Shown in pieces: positions 1-5,799 of a DNA stretch of 13,823 nucleotides. Position 1 is the first letter of the stretch, and the number at the start of each line of letters is the position of its first letter. Source of the stretch: DALYDK01 sp964415715 (lineage in GTDB: Bacteria; Patescibacteriota; Saccharimonadia; Saccharimonadales; CAIOMD01); NCBI GenBank assembly GCA_964415715.1, contig CAYQBK010000003.1, forward strand, positions 1 to 13,823. Reading direction: 5' to 3'. The position numbers and the translations under genes are program-made. The notes beneath the pieces are model-generated. The model made no database searches, was not told where the DNA came from, and was given only the letters and a program-made list of their open reading frames with translations.

Positions 1-147
1 CAATATTATCACACAGTCAAAATCATGAGCGTATTAAAACAGCATTTGTTAATGCTTAAAAAAATTAAAGCCTTTGGTACAATTTCTAATCCTGTCGAAT
101 GGCAAAAAAAACAAAGACAAGATAGAAATATCCCAAATAGAGTTTGA
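1..147 (+). CDS. Antitoxin of a VapBC-like pair (5' partial)
   Basis: An open frame enters from the left edge and stops at TGA 145-147, one base before the start of the PIN-domain toxin. At least 48 residues are visible. The C-terminal part includes NPVEWQKKQRQDRNIPNRV, a short, charged, basic tail. A small charged protein directly upstream of and coupled to a PIN toxin is the usual arrangement for its cognate antitoxin, which would bind the toxin through this tail and repress the operon through an N-terminal DNA-binding part. That N-terminal part is either outside the window or begins at the ATG codons at 25 or 52, so the fold (AbrB, Phd or RHH) cannot be assigned. The antitoxin role is inferred from position. 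Confidence 0.55.
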   Translation, partial: QYYHTVKIMSVLKQHLLMLKKIKAFGTISNPVEWQKKQRQDRNIPNRV

Positions 148-148
148 T

Positions 149-511
149 ATGATATTACTAGACACAAATATTATTATTTATTTGGCAAACGGCACTCTAA
201 ACCTAAATACCATCTCTAAAATAGACATAGCTCACAGCCCAATAACAAAAATAGAGGCTTTGGGCTACCCAGGAATTCAAGCACAAGAATTAGTGATACT
301 AAAAACTATATTTGAAGAATCTTATAATCTACCAATAACTAATGAAATAATTGATATGGCTATAGTTATAAAACAATCAAAGAAAACAAGCCTTGGTGAT
401 GCTATTATTGGCGCAACAGCAATAGTTAACGACGTAGTGTTATGGACTGCCAATATTGATTATTTTAAAGATATTGACAACTTAAAAATAATTAACCCAT
501 TAATTAAATAG
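149..511 (+). CDS. PIN-domain endoribonuclease toxin, VapC-like
   Basis: This 120-aa protein has the length of a single PIN domain. It starts MILLDTNIIIYL, the family's N-terminal strand with the first metal-binding Asp (D5). The other acidic residues are also present: E36 in SPITKIEALGY, D84 in SLGDAIIGATA and D104 in WTANIDYF. VapC toxins are Mg-dependent RNases that typically cut tRNA or rRNA and are neutralised by the antitoxin encoded just upstream. I chose ATG 149 over the in-frame start at 74, because the longer form would overlap the antitoxin in another frame and add 25 residues with no PIN character. The junction TGATATG suggests translational coupling, and no Shine-Dalgarno is visible. 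The stop is TAG, one of several genuine TAG stops in this window. Confidence 0.85.
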   Translation: MILLDTNIIIYLANGTLNLNTISKIDIAHSPITKIEALGYPGIQAQELVILKTIFEESYNLPITNEIIDMAIVIKQSKKTSLGDAIIGATAIVNDVVLWTANIDYFKDIDNLKIINPLIK

Positions 512-531
512 TTGTGGCTTAGCCTTAGCGT

Positions 532-543
532 TACAATATATAT
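532..543 (+). promoter_or_regulatory. Putative -10 of a leaderless promoter for the glycosyltransferase
   Basis: TACAAT at 532-537 is followed by six bases and then the ATG at 544, which puts the predicted transcription start at the A of the start codon. I see no convincing -35 and no Shine-Dalgarno. Confidence 0.35.
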
Positions 544-1644
544 ATGGTACGGATAGTTATTGATGCACGAGAGTTAAACACCTCTACAGGCAGATATGTT
601 TCAAACTTGCTTATTTATTTGCAGAAAATAGATAATATTAACAATTATTTAATATTACTTACTCCAGCAGATTTTAAAACATGGAAACCGCAAAACAAAA
701 ATTTTGAAAAAATACTGTGCCCTGTCAAAGAATTTACCTGGGCCGAGCAGACAGAGTTAAAAAAACAAATTGAATCACTTAAACCAGACCTGGTGCATTT
801 TGCAATTGTCCAACAACCGATATGGTACAAAGGCCGAACTGTAACCACTATGCATGATTTAACAACTACTCGGTTTAGAAACCCTTCTAAAAACTGGCTA
901 GTGTTTACATTTAAACAACGGGTGTATAAATATGTAAATAAAAAAGTGGCCAAAAAAAGTAAATTTGTTATAGTACCTACTAAATTTATCAAGGGAGATA
1001 TTGTCAAATTTGCCAAAATTAACCCAAACAAAATAACTGTCACCTACGAATCGGCTGATTTTATCGAAGACCCCATAGAGCCAATAAAAAAACTTCAAAC
1101 CAAACAGTTTATTTTTTACCTAGGTCGACCCCAACCACACAAAAATCTAAAACGTTTAATACAAGCGTTTGCTGTCTTAAAAAAACAACACCCTAACCTA
1201 CTGCTTGTTTTGGCTGGGCGTCGCGACAGTGTCTATGATAGTTACATAAAGACCGCTGAACAGCTGGGTGTTAAAGATTCGGTTGTATTTACCGGATATG
1301 TCACAGAAGGCCAGTTAAAATGGTTGTACAAGGGTTGCAAGGCCTACATATTCCCTAGCTTGAGTGAAGGTTTTGGATTGCCAGGATTGGAGGCTATGAA
1401 ACATGGTGCACCGGTTGTTAGCAGTGATGCAACTTGCTTGCCAGAAGTTTATGGTAATGCTGCGTATTATTTCAACCCATACGATGTTGGAGATATTGCA
1501 AAATGCATAAATGAAGTTTTGACTAATGACGGCTTGCGACATAGTTTGATAAAAAAAGGCCTTGAAAGATCTAAAAAATTTAGCTGGCAACGTATGGCCG
1601 AACAAACCCTACTAGTCTACAAAAAAGCCCTTCAGACAAAATAA
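544..1644 (+). CDS. Family 4 glycosyltransferase (GT-B fold)
   Basis: This 366-aa protein has the full length of a GT4 retaining glycosyltransferase. The N-terminal Rossmann half begins MVRIVIDARELNTSTGRYV, with the Gly-rich acceptor-side loop, and contains VTTMHDL near residue 103. The C-terminal donor-binding half begins around 190 with FYLGRPQPHKNLKRLI and contains the EX7E pair, E275 and E283, in SLSEGFGLPGLEAM. The expected reaction is transfer of a sugar from a nucleotide-sugar to a surface glycan or lipid-linked acceptor on the cytoplasmic face. Sugar and acceptor cannot be read from the sequence. There is no membrane segment and no polysaccharide operon around it. A -10-like TACAAT lies six bases before the ATG with no Shine-Dalgarno, so the mRNA may be leaderless. 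It ends two bases from the convergent RelE-like gene. Confidence 0.88.
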   Translation: MVRIVIDARELNTSTGRYVSNLLIYLQKIDNINNYLILLTPADFKTWKPQNKNFEKILCPVKEFTWAEQTELKKQIESLKPDLVHFAIVQQPIWYKGRTVTTMHDLTTTRFRNPSKNWLVFTFKQRVYKYVNKKVAKKSKFVIVPTKFIKGDIVKFAKINPNKITVTYESADFIEDPIEPIKKLQTKQFIFYLGRPQPHKNLKRLIQAFAVLKKQHPNLLLVLAGRRDSVYDSYIKTAEQLGVKDSVVFTGYVTEGQLKWLYKGCKAYIFPSLSEGFGLPGLEAMKHGAPVVSSDATCLPEVYGNAAYYFNPYDVGDIAKCINEVLTNDGLRHSLIKKGLERSKKFSWQRMAEQTLLVYKKALQTK

Positions 1645-1646
1645 TA

Positions 1647-1907
1647 TCATCCATACAGCTGCGAATGTGTGCCAATCATTTCATATATATACACATTTTC
1701 ATCAACTATTTCATACAATGCTCTAATATCACCTGTAATATTTATACTATAAAATTGTGACATTTTTCCATCTAGCCTATGCAACCTAAGTAATGGATTG
1801 TTTGGTTGTTCTTGCCATAATTCAATACGATTTTTGACTTGTATTTTGATTTTTTGGGGAAGTTTTTTGTACTGTTTTTGAAACGTTTTTGAAAATATTA
1901 TTTCCAT
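1647..1907 (-). CDS. RelE/YafQ-type mRNA interferase toxin
   Basis: This 86-aa protein matches the RelE/ParE superfamily in length and layout. It has an N-terminal strand and paired helices (MEIIFSKTFQKQYKKLPQKI), a basic middle, then the core strands with SINITGDIRALYEIVDENVYIYEMIGTHSQLYG. The GD-RALYE strand carrying the conserved Arg and the C-terminal GTHSxLY are typical of YafQ/RelE-like toxins, which cleave mRNA at the ribosome or, in the ParE branch, act on gyrase. The ending favours the RNase branch. The ATG directly abuts the antitoxin's TAA (TAAATG), so translation is probably coupled. The stop is TGA. Its 3' end lies two bases from that of the glycosyltransferase. Confidence 0.82.
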   Translation of the reverse strand: MEIIFSKTFQKQYKKLPQKIKIQVKNRIELWQEQPNNPLLRLHRLDGKMSQFYSINITGDIRALYEIVDENVYIYEMIGTHSQLYG

Positions 1908-2186
1908 TTATTTATCTAGCCACTCAAACGCATCGTTTAGATTGTCAAAACTAGGTGATATGTCTTTACCCTGTTTGGCCTGCTTGGATATTGCTAATAA
2001 ATCTTTTTCGACATTGGGTTTAAGTCTAGGTGGATCGCTTATAGTTATCGATCTGGATCTGACAAATTCACGCAAATTACCAGCCACCACTGTACTTATT
2101 GGTAGACCTAAATCTTTAGCTACTTGTTGAGCTTGCTGTTTAAGTTTTTTATCTATCTTTACATTCAATACAGTTAAATCACTCAT
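1908..2186 (-). CDS. RelB/DinJ-type antitoxin (ribbon-helix-helix)
   Basis: From ATG 2186 the protein has 92 aa and starts MSDLTVLNVKIDKKLKQQAQ. The pattern LNVKIDKKLKQQAQQVAKDLGLPISTVVAGNLREFV is a RelB/DinJ ribbon-helix-helix: a strand followed by two helices, used for dimerisation and operator binding. The C-terminal part (residues ~55-92, acidic and amphipathic, ending FEWLDK) would wrap the toxin. In-frame GTG 2201 and ATG 2192 also exist. I prefer 2186 because a good promoter puts the transcription start right there, and because the longer versions would begin inside the -10 and operator. It is directly followed by the toxin gene. Autorepression through the palindrome over its own promoter is the expected mode. 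Confidence 0.82.
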   Translation of the reverse strand: MSDLTVLNVKIDKKLKQQAQQVAKDLGLPISTVVAGNLREFVRSRSITISDPPRLKPNVEKDLLAISKQAKQGKDISPSFDNLNDAFEWLDK

Positions 2187-2221
2187 AACCATAGTATACA
2201 CAATGGTTAAATATTTGTCTA
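2187..2221 (-). promoter_or_regulatory. relBE promoter with overlapping palindromic operator
   Basis: On the minus strand, -35 TAGACA (2216-2221), a 17-bp spacer and -10 TATACT (2193-2198) put the transcription start at the A of the antitoxin ATG (2186). An interrupted palindrome with arms aaccat (2187-2192) and atggtt (2203-2208) lies over the -10; 18 of its 22 positions are symmetric. That is the expected position for an RHH antitoxin operator. Confidence 0.6.
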
Positions 2222-2295
2222 GTCAAAAAATGTTATAAAAAGTTTTGTTTAATATTTATTAGGATGTTTTTGATTGAAACTGTAAAATATAGTAT

Positions 2296-2862
2296 ATGAA
2301 AAAGTTATGGATATCGTTAATTGGAGTTTTTGGTGTATTGACGATATACTCTTTGCCTGTTTTTGCTATCGCTACACCATACACCGGCACCAAACCAGCT
2401 GATGCCGCCACAACTAAATATATTCAAGGTCAGAGTTCTAGTAGTTCGCTATACCAAAACAACAATCTCAAACAAGACGCCGGAAATATGTCAAATGGAA
2501 CTAGTAGTGGTAGTGCTGATATTTTAAAAAATTCCAATAATATGCAAATATTAAGAGTGACTGGGGCACCTGCAAACCCTGACTCACTAGATGACACTGG
2601 CAAGAAAATACCATGGTTTGGTATTGTTGTATTGGCTGGGATTATGGTAGTTCCCTTGGTGATAATATGGAAACAAATACAAGGTTTGAAAAAAGATGCT
2701 GAAAAAAATAAACAAAATACCTTAACAGAAACAACACAAGAAAATGAGACTGAAATAGATACAGATACTACTGAGAATACTATCGAAAATAGCGAAACAA
2801 CCAAAGCTAAACCAAAGACCAAAACCAAGAAAAAGCGCAAATCAAAAAAGAATCATAGATAA
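2296..2862 (+). CDS. Membrane protein of unknown function with Lys-rich cytoplasmic tail
   Basis: I do not recognise this 188-aa protein. Residues 1-24 form a signal peptide or N-terminal membrane segment (MKKLWISLIGVFGVLTIYSL then PVFA, a plausible cleavage site). A low-complexity Ser/Asn/Gly-rich external part runs to about 105. A transmembrane helix follows at about 106-125 (WFGIVVLAGIMVVPLVIIW). The tail is first Thr/Glu-rich (140-168), then almost all Lys/Arg/Thr (169-188). This fits a type I single-pass protein with a basic cytoplasmic end that could bind nucleic acid, ribosomes or lipid head groups; no function is claimed. Its gene converges on jag with only seven bases between stops. 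A -10-like TAAAAT ends seven bases before the ATG and no Shine-Dalgarno is visible. Confidence 0.7.
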   Translation: MKKLWISLIGVFGVLTIYSLPVFAIATPYTGTKPADAATTKYIQGQSSSSSLYQNNNLKQDAGNMSNGTSSGSADILKNSNNMQILRVTGAPANPDSLDDTGKKIPWFGIVVLAGIMVVPLVIIWKQIQGLKKDAEKNKQNTLTETTQENETEIDTDTTENTIENSETTKAKPKTKTKKKRKSKKNHR

Positions 2863-2869
2863 CCAAGCA

Positions 2870-3328
2870 CTATTGTTGATTAGGGGCTTTGATAACAACA
2901 TGCCTATCACGACCTTCACCAAATGATTCAGTATCTAAGCCGTGCTCATCAGCAACTTTGTGAACAATACGCCTGTCAGCAGCGTTCATCGGCCTAATTT
3001 GCATATCTCTATTGTTAGCTTTAATATCTGCAACCCACTCTCTGACTTTTACAGCTAGTTCTTCTTGGTGATGTTTTTTATAGTCCGCAATATCAACATT
3101 TACCCGACAGTATTCATAATTGTTATTTTTTAGTGTGTTGGCAACCATGTATTGTAATGCTCGCATAGTATCACCACGCTGACCTATTAGAAAACCATTC
3201 ATATGGGTTGACGGTACTGATAACTCTATAACATCATCTTCGGTGCTAGCGTGTACGTCTGTGTTTAAACCAAAAAATGACAGTAGGTCTTCTAAGTATT
3301 TCTTGGCATATATTATTGATTCTTCCAT
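2870..3328 (-). CDS. jag: RNA-binding protein Jag/KhpB (KH-R3H)
   Basis: This 152-aa protein has the KH plus R3H pair of Jag (KhpB/SpoIIIJ-associated). The KH GxxG loop is IGQRG at 48-52, within MNGFLIGQRGDTMRALQYMV. The R3H domain follows at ~90-147, with RRIVHKVADEHGLDTES carrying the R119-x3-H123 signature. The Jag N-terminal domain of longer homologues is absent, which gives the short form. Jag/KhpB is an RNA-binding protein usually encoded beside yidC and linked in Firmicutes to cell division and envelope regulation. A strong AGGAGG (3336-3341) sits 7 nt before the ATG and overlaps the end of yidC, whose TAG is four bases upstream. The two genes are therefore one operon with coupled translation. 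The stop is TAG. Confidence 0.93.
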   Translation of the reverse strand: MEESIIYAKKYLEDLLSFFGLNTDVHASTEDDVIELSVPSTHMNGFLIGQRGDTMRALQYMVANTLKNNNYEYCRVNVDIADYKKHHQEELAVKVREWVADIKANNRDMQIRPMNAADRRIVHKVADEHGLDTESFGEGRDRHVVIKAPNQQ

Positions 3329-3332
3329 GTAT

Positions 3333-4271
3333 CTACCTCCTCTTTTTTGATTTTTTACTATTTTTTTTGCTAGGTTTTTTTGATTTTTTAGGAGTGTTAA
3401 CTATTTCTGCTTCAACCGGCAAATTGTCAAATGTTGCCTCCATCTCTAGAACATCCTGATTTAGTATTCTTCGTTGTTGGATGATAGCAATAACACTACC
3501 AACTAACCAGTATAGTGATAATGCGGCCGCTACCTTGACACCAATAAACAGAAGCAAAAAAGGCATCAAATAAAGTGTAAATTTGCCAGTTGCTGCCTGA
3601 ACGTCTGCTTGATCCACTTCTTTGCCTGCAGCGGTGTCTTTTAATACCTGTCTTAAACTTGGGGCTTTTTTGCCACCGGTCATCATTAGTTGTTTACTTT
3701 GATAATATTGGCCAATCACACTACCAAAAACTATAATCATTGCTGGCCAGTATATTCCAGCTGGACTGATAGCAGACCTGGTTAGGTCAACCAGGCCGAT
3801 AAATGTTTCGTCAAACTTATGAATATCTGTCGCCAAACCTTGTACATATGGCATATGTTGAACCCAACTATATGTTTGATTAACTAGGTTTTGAGGGTTT
3901 TTTACTATTTTAGATATTGCTAAGTACAAGCTGATAAGTATAGGCATTTGAGCTATAATAATACCTATAGAGCCAAATGGATTTATCTCTTTTTCTTTAT
4001 ACAATGCCATGGTTAGTTGGGATTCGAGCTGTTTGTTACCTTTGGCTTCTTTTTTGATGCGCCTCATTTCGGGTTGAAGTTTTTTCATAGCCATCGCATG
4101 ATGAAGCTGTTTTTTCAAGAGTGGGTATAGTGCTAGGCGTACAAGTATTGTAAATATAATAATTGCTACACCCAGGTTATGCCCTGGTAATAATGCCAAA
4201 ATAATAACCAACAGATTAAATATCGGTTGAGCTATCAATGTATTAAATACTTGCCCAATAAAATGAAACAT
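3333..4271 (-). CDS. yidC: Membrane protein insertase YidC/Oxa1
   Basis: This 312-aa protein has the length of a Gram-positive-type YidC without the large periplasmic domain. The first helix (~18-30) is followed by the core domain. The key Arg of the hydrophilic groove is R45 in TILVRLALYPLLKKQ. The cytoplasmic coiled-coil loop follows (~52-97, MKKLQPEMRRIKKEAKG), then the motif NPFGSIGIIIAQMPILISLYLAI and further helices at ~172-190 and ~232-265. The C-terminal ~18 residues are almost purely Lys/Ser/Arg, typical of YidC tails that contact ribosomes. It inserts and folds inner-membrane proteins alone or with SecYEG. It lies between rnpA and jag in the conserved origin cluster, separated from rnpA by a palindromic element. 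The stop is TAG. Confidence 0.96.
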   Translation of the reverse strand: MFHFIGQVFNTLIAQPIFNLLVIILALLPGHNLGVAIIIFTILVRLALYPLLKKQLHHAMAMKKLQPEMRRIKKEAKGNKQLESQLTMALYKEKEINPFGSIGIIIAQMPILISLYLAISKIVKNPQNLVNQTYSWVQHMPYVQGLATDIHKFDETFIGLVDLTRSAISPAGIYWPAMIIVFGSVIGQYYQSKQLMMTGGKKAPSLRQVLKDTAAGKEVDQADVQAATGKFTLYLMPFLLLFIGVKVAAALSLYWLVGSVIAIIQQRRILNQDVLEMEATFDNLPVEAEIVNTPKKSKKPSKKNSKKSKKRR

Positions 4272-4274
4272 ACT

Positions 4275-4473
4275 TAAAACAATTTTATCATATCTTGACT
4301 TGACTTACGCAAAATCCCTGGCCTATCTGAGCTATTTCATTTGGGCACAACTAGTTTTTCTGCCGTCAATGTGCCTACAGACACCTATCCATCAGTGAAA
4401 ACTGCTTCATTCTTGTCCGAAATTAGCTCAAAGTGAGTCGAGGTTTCAGTATAAGTCAAGTTAAGTTGTTTTA
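4275..4473. repeat. Long imperfect palindrome (MITE-like element or structured RNA) in the rnpA-yidC gap
   Basis: The gap is 199 nt and is organised as nested inverted repeats. The core arms are cttgacttgacttac (4294-4308) and ataagtcaagttaag (4451-4465), which match at 13 of 15 positions. Further in, tgagctatttc (4328-4338) pairs with gaaattagctca (4419-4430) with one bulged base. The distance from the outer arm to the inner arm is 34 nt on one side and 35 nt on the other, so the arms form one continuous imperfect inverted repeat of about 45-60 bp. Outside the core, taaaacaa (4275-4282) matches ttgtttta (4466-4473) in inverted orientation, the latter running into the rnpA stop codon. No convincing coding frame was found in it. 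It could be a palindromic mobile-element remnant or a hairpin RNA. Confidence 0.6.
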
Positions 4474-4836
4474 CTGGTTATTTATGTATTTTCGATTATT
4501 GGCAATTTTTTTTAACTGAATTTCTAAACTTTTTTCTATTTCATCAAACGGTGCAGTTAAAAATCTATCATCAAATATGGTTATTACTACATCTTCTTTC
4601 ATTAAATATTTACTTGCCATAGGTCGCACAGCTTCATAAACACGACGCCTAATACGGTTTCGTTTTGGAGCCACTTTAGCTACCTTCTTACTAACAACAA
4701 CTGCTATGCGATATGAATTGTTGCGGTTATTAACGATATATCGTACGCCAAAATACGGACATCTAGTGGTTTGGCCTCTGCGATAAACAAAATTCAAACT
4801 ACCTAAACCATGAAATCTATAAAGCTTTTTTATCAA
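4471..4836 (-). CDS. rnpA: Ribonuclease P protein component
   Basis: This 121-aa protein is the small basic subunit that helps the RNase P RNA bind and process pre-tRNA 5' leaders. The signature RNR region is clear: KRNRIRRRVYEAVR at ~58-71, preceded by the strand RIAVVVSKKVAKVAPKR. The N-terminal part FHGLGSLNFVYRRGQTTRCPYFGVRYI matches the family's opening helix and first strand. The start codon is TTG at 4836: a TAA lies four codons upstream in frame and an AAAGG-like Shine-Dalgarno sits a few bases away, so no longer form is possible. It follows rpmH on the same strand after a 74-nt AT-rich spacer, the usual rpmH-rnpA order. Confidence 0.94.
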   Translation of the reverse strand: MIKKLYRFHGLGSLNFVYRRGQTTRCPYFGVRYIVNNRNNSYRIAVVVSKKVAKVAPKRNRIRRRVYEAVRPMASKYLMKEDVVITIFDDRFLTAPFDEIEKSLEIQLKKIANNRKYINNQ

Positions 4837-4910
4837 AATAACCTTTTATTAGTTAACTTTAATAATTGTACTGTAAAAAATACATATTATATACATTTTG
4901 CAAAACAGAT

Positions 4911-5048
4911 TTAGTAACTTAAACGAGCGCGACCTTTTTGGCGGCGACGCTTCAATATCAATTTACCAGCACGATAAGACATCCGCTTTAAAAAGCCGTG
5001 TCTTTTGCTTGCTTTGCGCTTCTTTGGTTGAAAAGTTCGTTTAGGCAT
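4911..5048 (-). CDS. rpmH: 50S ribosomal protein L34
   Basis: This short gene encodes 45 aa from ATG 5048 to TAA 4911. It begins MPKRTFQPKKRKASKRHGFL and continues with KRMSYRAGKLILKRRRQKGR, which is the full L34 pattern and length. L34 is a tiny basic protein of the large subunit that penetrates 23S rRNA. It is the first gene of the leftward rpmH-rnpA-yidC-jag group and diverges from dnaA. No proper Shine-Dalgarno is visible; AAGG lies 14 nt from the ATG. A -10-like TATGAT is about 20 nt upstream, and a perfect 9-bp inverted repeat lies 33 nt upstream. Confidence 0.97.
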   Translation of the reverse strand: MPKRTFQPKKRKASKRHGFLKRMSYRAGKLILKRRRQKGRARLSY

Positions 5049-5080
5049 AATTCAGATATTAACCTTATCATATAGCTGTA

Positions 5081-5100
5081 GGCTTATGCAAGCATAAGCC
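5081..5100. repeat. Perfect inverted repeat upstream of rpmH
   Basis: Arms ggcttatgc and gcataagcc are separated by only two bases, making a near-continuous 20-bp palindrome. It lies 33 nt upstream of the rpmH start and overlaps a TTGCAT that could be its -35. No T-run follows in either direction, so a protein-binding site is more likely than a terminator. Confidence 0.55.
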
Positions 5101-5335
5101 ATATTATTTTACGATAGCAATATGTAAAATATACATATTTTAAGCTACCTATTACAATATTTTATCCACAATAAACCACTAGTTTTCCACTGCAATTACA
5201 GTTGTGGAGTTGGTGTGTGTATAACTTTACCCCTGTTTTAGCTTATATCTTCATTAAATGAATTAATTTTCAAATTTCTGTGGAAAACTATACTAGTATT
5301 TTGTATAGTAGAGTGTATACATTTATCGAAATAAG

Positions 5336-5350
5336 ACATATTAAATATGT
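5336..5350. repeat. 15-bp palindrome in the dnaA leader
   Basis: Arms acatatt and aatatgt flank a single A. It ends four bases before the Shine-Dalgarno-like GAGGGAG of dnaA, so it could be an operator or a leader structure. A second repeat, actatac (5287-5293) and gtatagt (5303-5309), lies upstream and its first base overlaps the last base of a DnaA-box-like site. Confidence 0.4.
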
Positions 5351-5370
5351 GCTGAGGGAGTTTTAGTATT

Positions 5371-5766
5371 ATGAGTGATACAGCACTATGGCAAACAATA
5401 GTTGGTGAAATAGAGCTAACAGTTTCTCATGGTAGTTATATTACTTGGTTTAAAAACACTCGGGTTTTACGTAGTCAAGACAATGTACTAACTATTGGCG
5501 TTCCAAACATATTCACCAAACAACAGCTAGAGAAAAAATATAAAAAACTTCTAGATGAAATGTTAGCCAAAAATGGCGCAAGTGATATTACTTTGGATTT
5601 TAAAATATATTCAGCCATTAGCAAACCAAAAAATAGTAAAAAAAATGACGATGAAGTTGTTGTTGTTCAAGATAATCAAAAACGAAACAGCCCACAATCT
5701 TCGCTCCAAATAAATGGCGCCCCTTCAATAACCCATACTTACAGACAGGGTTTAAATGAGCGATAG
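5371..5766 (+). CDS. dnaA: DnaA N-terminal fragment (domain I and linker)
   Basis: These 131 residues from ATG 5371 end at the premature TAG. They cover domain I, used for self-association and helicase loading, and the Lys/Asp-rich linker, with only the first few residues of the AAA+ region. A GAGGGAG lies 10 nt before the ATG. Alone, this piece could not bind ATP or DnaA boxes. Confidence 0.75.
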   Translation: MSDTALWQTIVGEIELTVSHGSYITWFKNTRVLRSQDNVLTIGVPNIFTKQQLEKKYKKLLDEMLAKNGASDITLDFKIYSAISKPKNSKKNDDEVVVVQDNQKRNSPQSSLQINGAPSITHTYRQGLNER

Positions 5767-5799
5767 ACTTTTGATAATTTTATCGTTGGTGGTGGAAAC

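Larger units (their letters stand above)
5049..5370. other. rpmH-dnaA intergenic region: putative origin part 1 and divergent promoters
   Basis: These 322 nt are non-coding. DnaA-box-like sites, compared with TTATNCACA, are TTATCCACA at 5162-5170 (perfect, +), TTTTCCACT at 5183-5191 (+, two mismatches), TTATACACA at 5216-5224 (-, perfect) and TTTTCCACA at 5279-5287 (-, one mismatch). Stretches between them are very AT-rich. Inverted repeats occur at 5081-5100, 5119-5139, 5287-5309 and 5336-5350. A region like this next to dnaA is the usual site of the replication origin or dnaA autoregulation. The dnaA Shine-Dalgarno-like GAGGGAG is at 5354-5360. The unwinding element cannot be placed from the sequence alone. 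Confidence 0.65.

Noticed and set aside
74..148. Longer N-terminus of the PIN toxin from the ATG at 74
   Set aside because: It overlaps the antitoxin frame and the added residues have no PIN features; ATG 149 begins the conserved first strand.
645..1098. Antisense open frames inside the glycosyltransferase gene
   Set aside because: They are opposite-strand shadows of a clearly coding GT4 gene and show no domain-like pattern or ribosome site.
5081..5100. Rho-independent terminator
   Set aside because: The hairpin loop would be very small and no T-run follows on either strand; it also lies upstream of both divergent genes.
5764..5766. TAG as a reassigned sense codon
   Set aside because: dnaN, yidC, jag and the VapC-like gene all end at TAG exactly where their families end, so general TAG reassignment does not fit.
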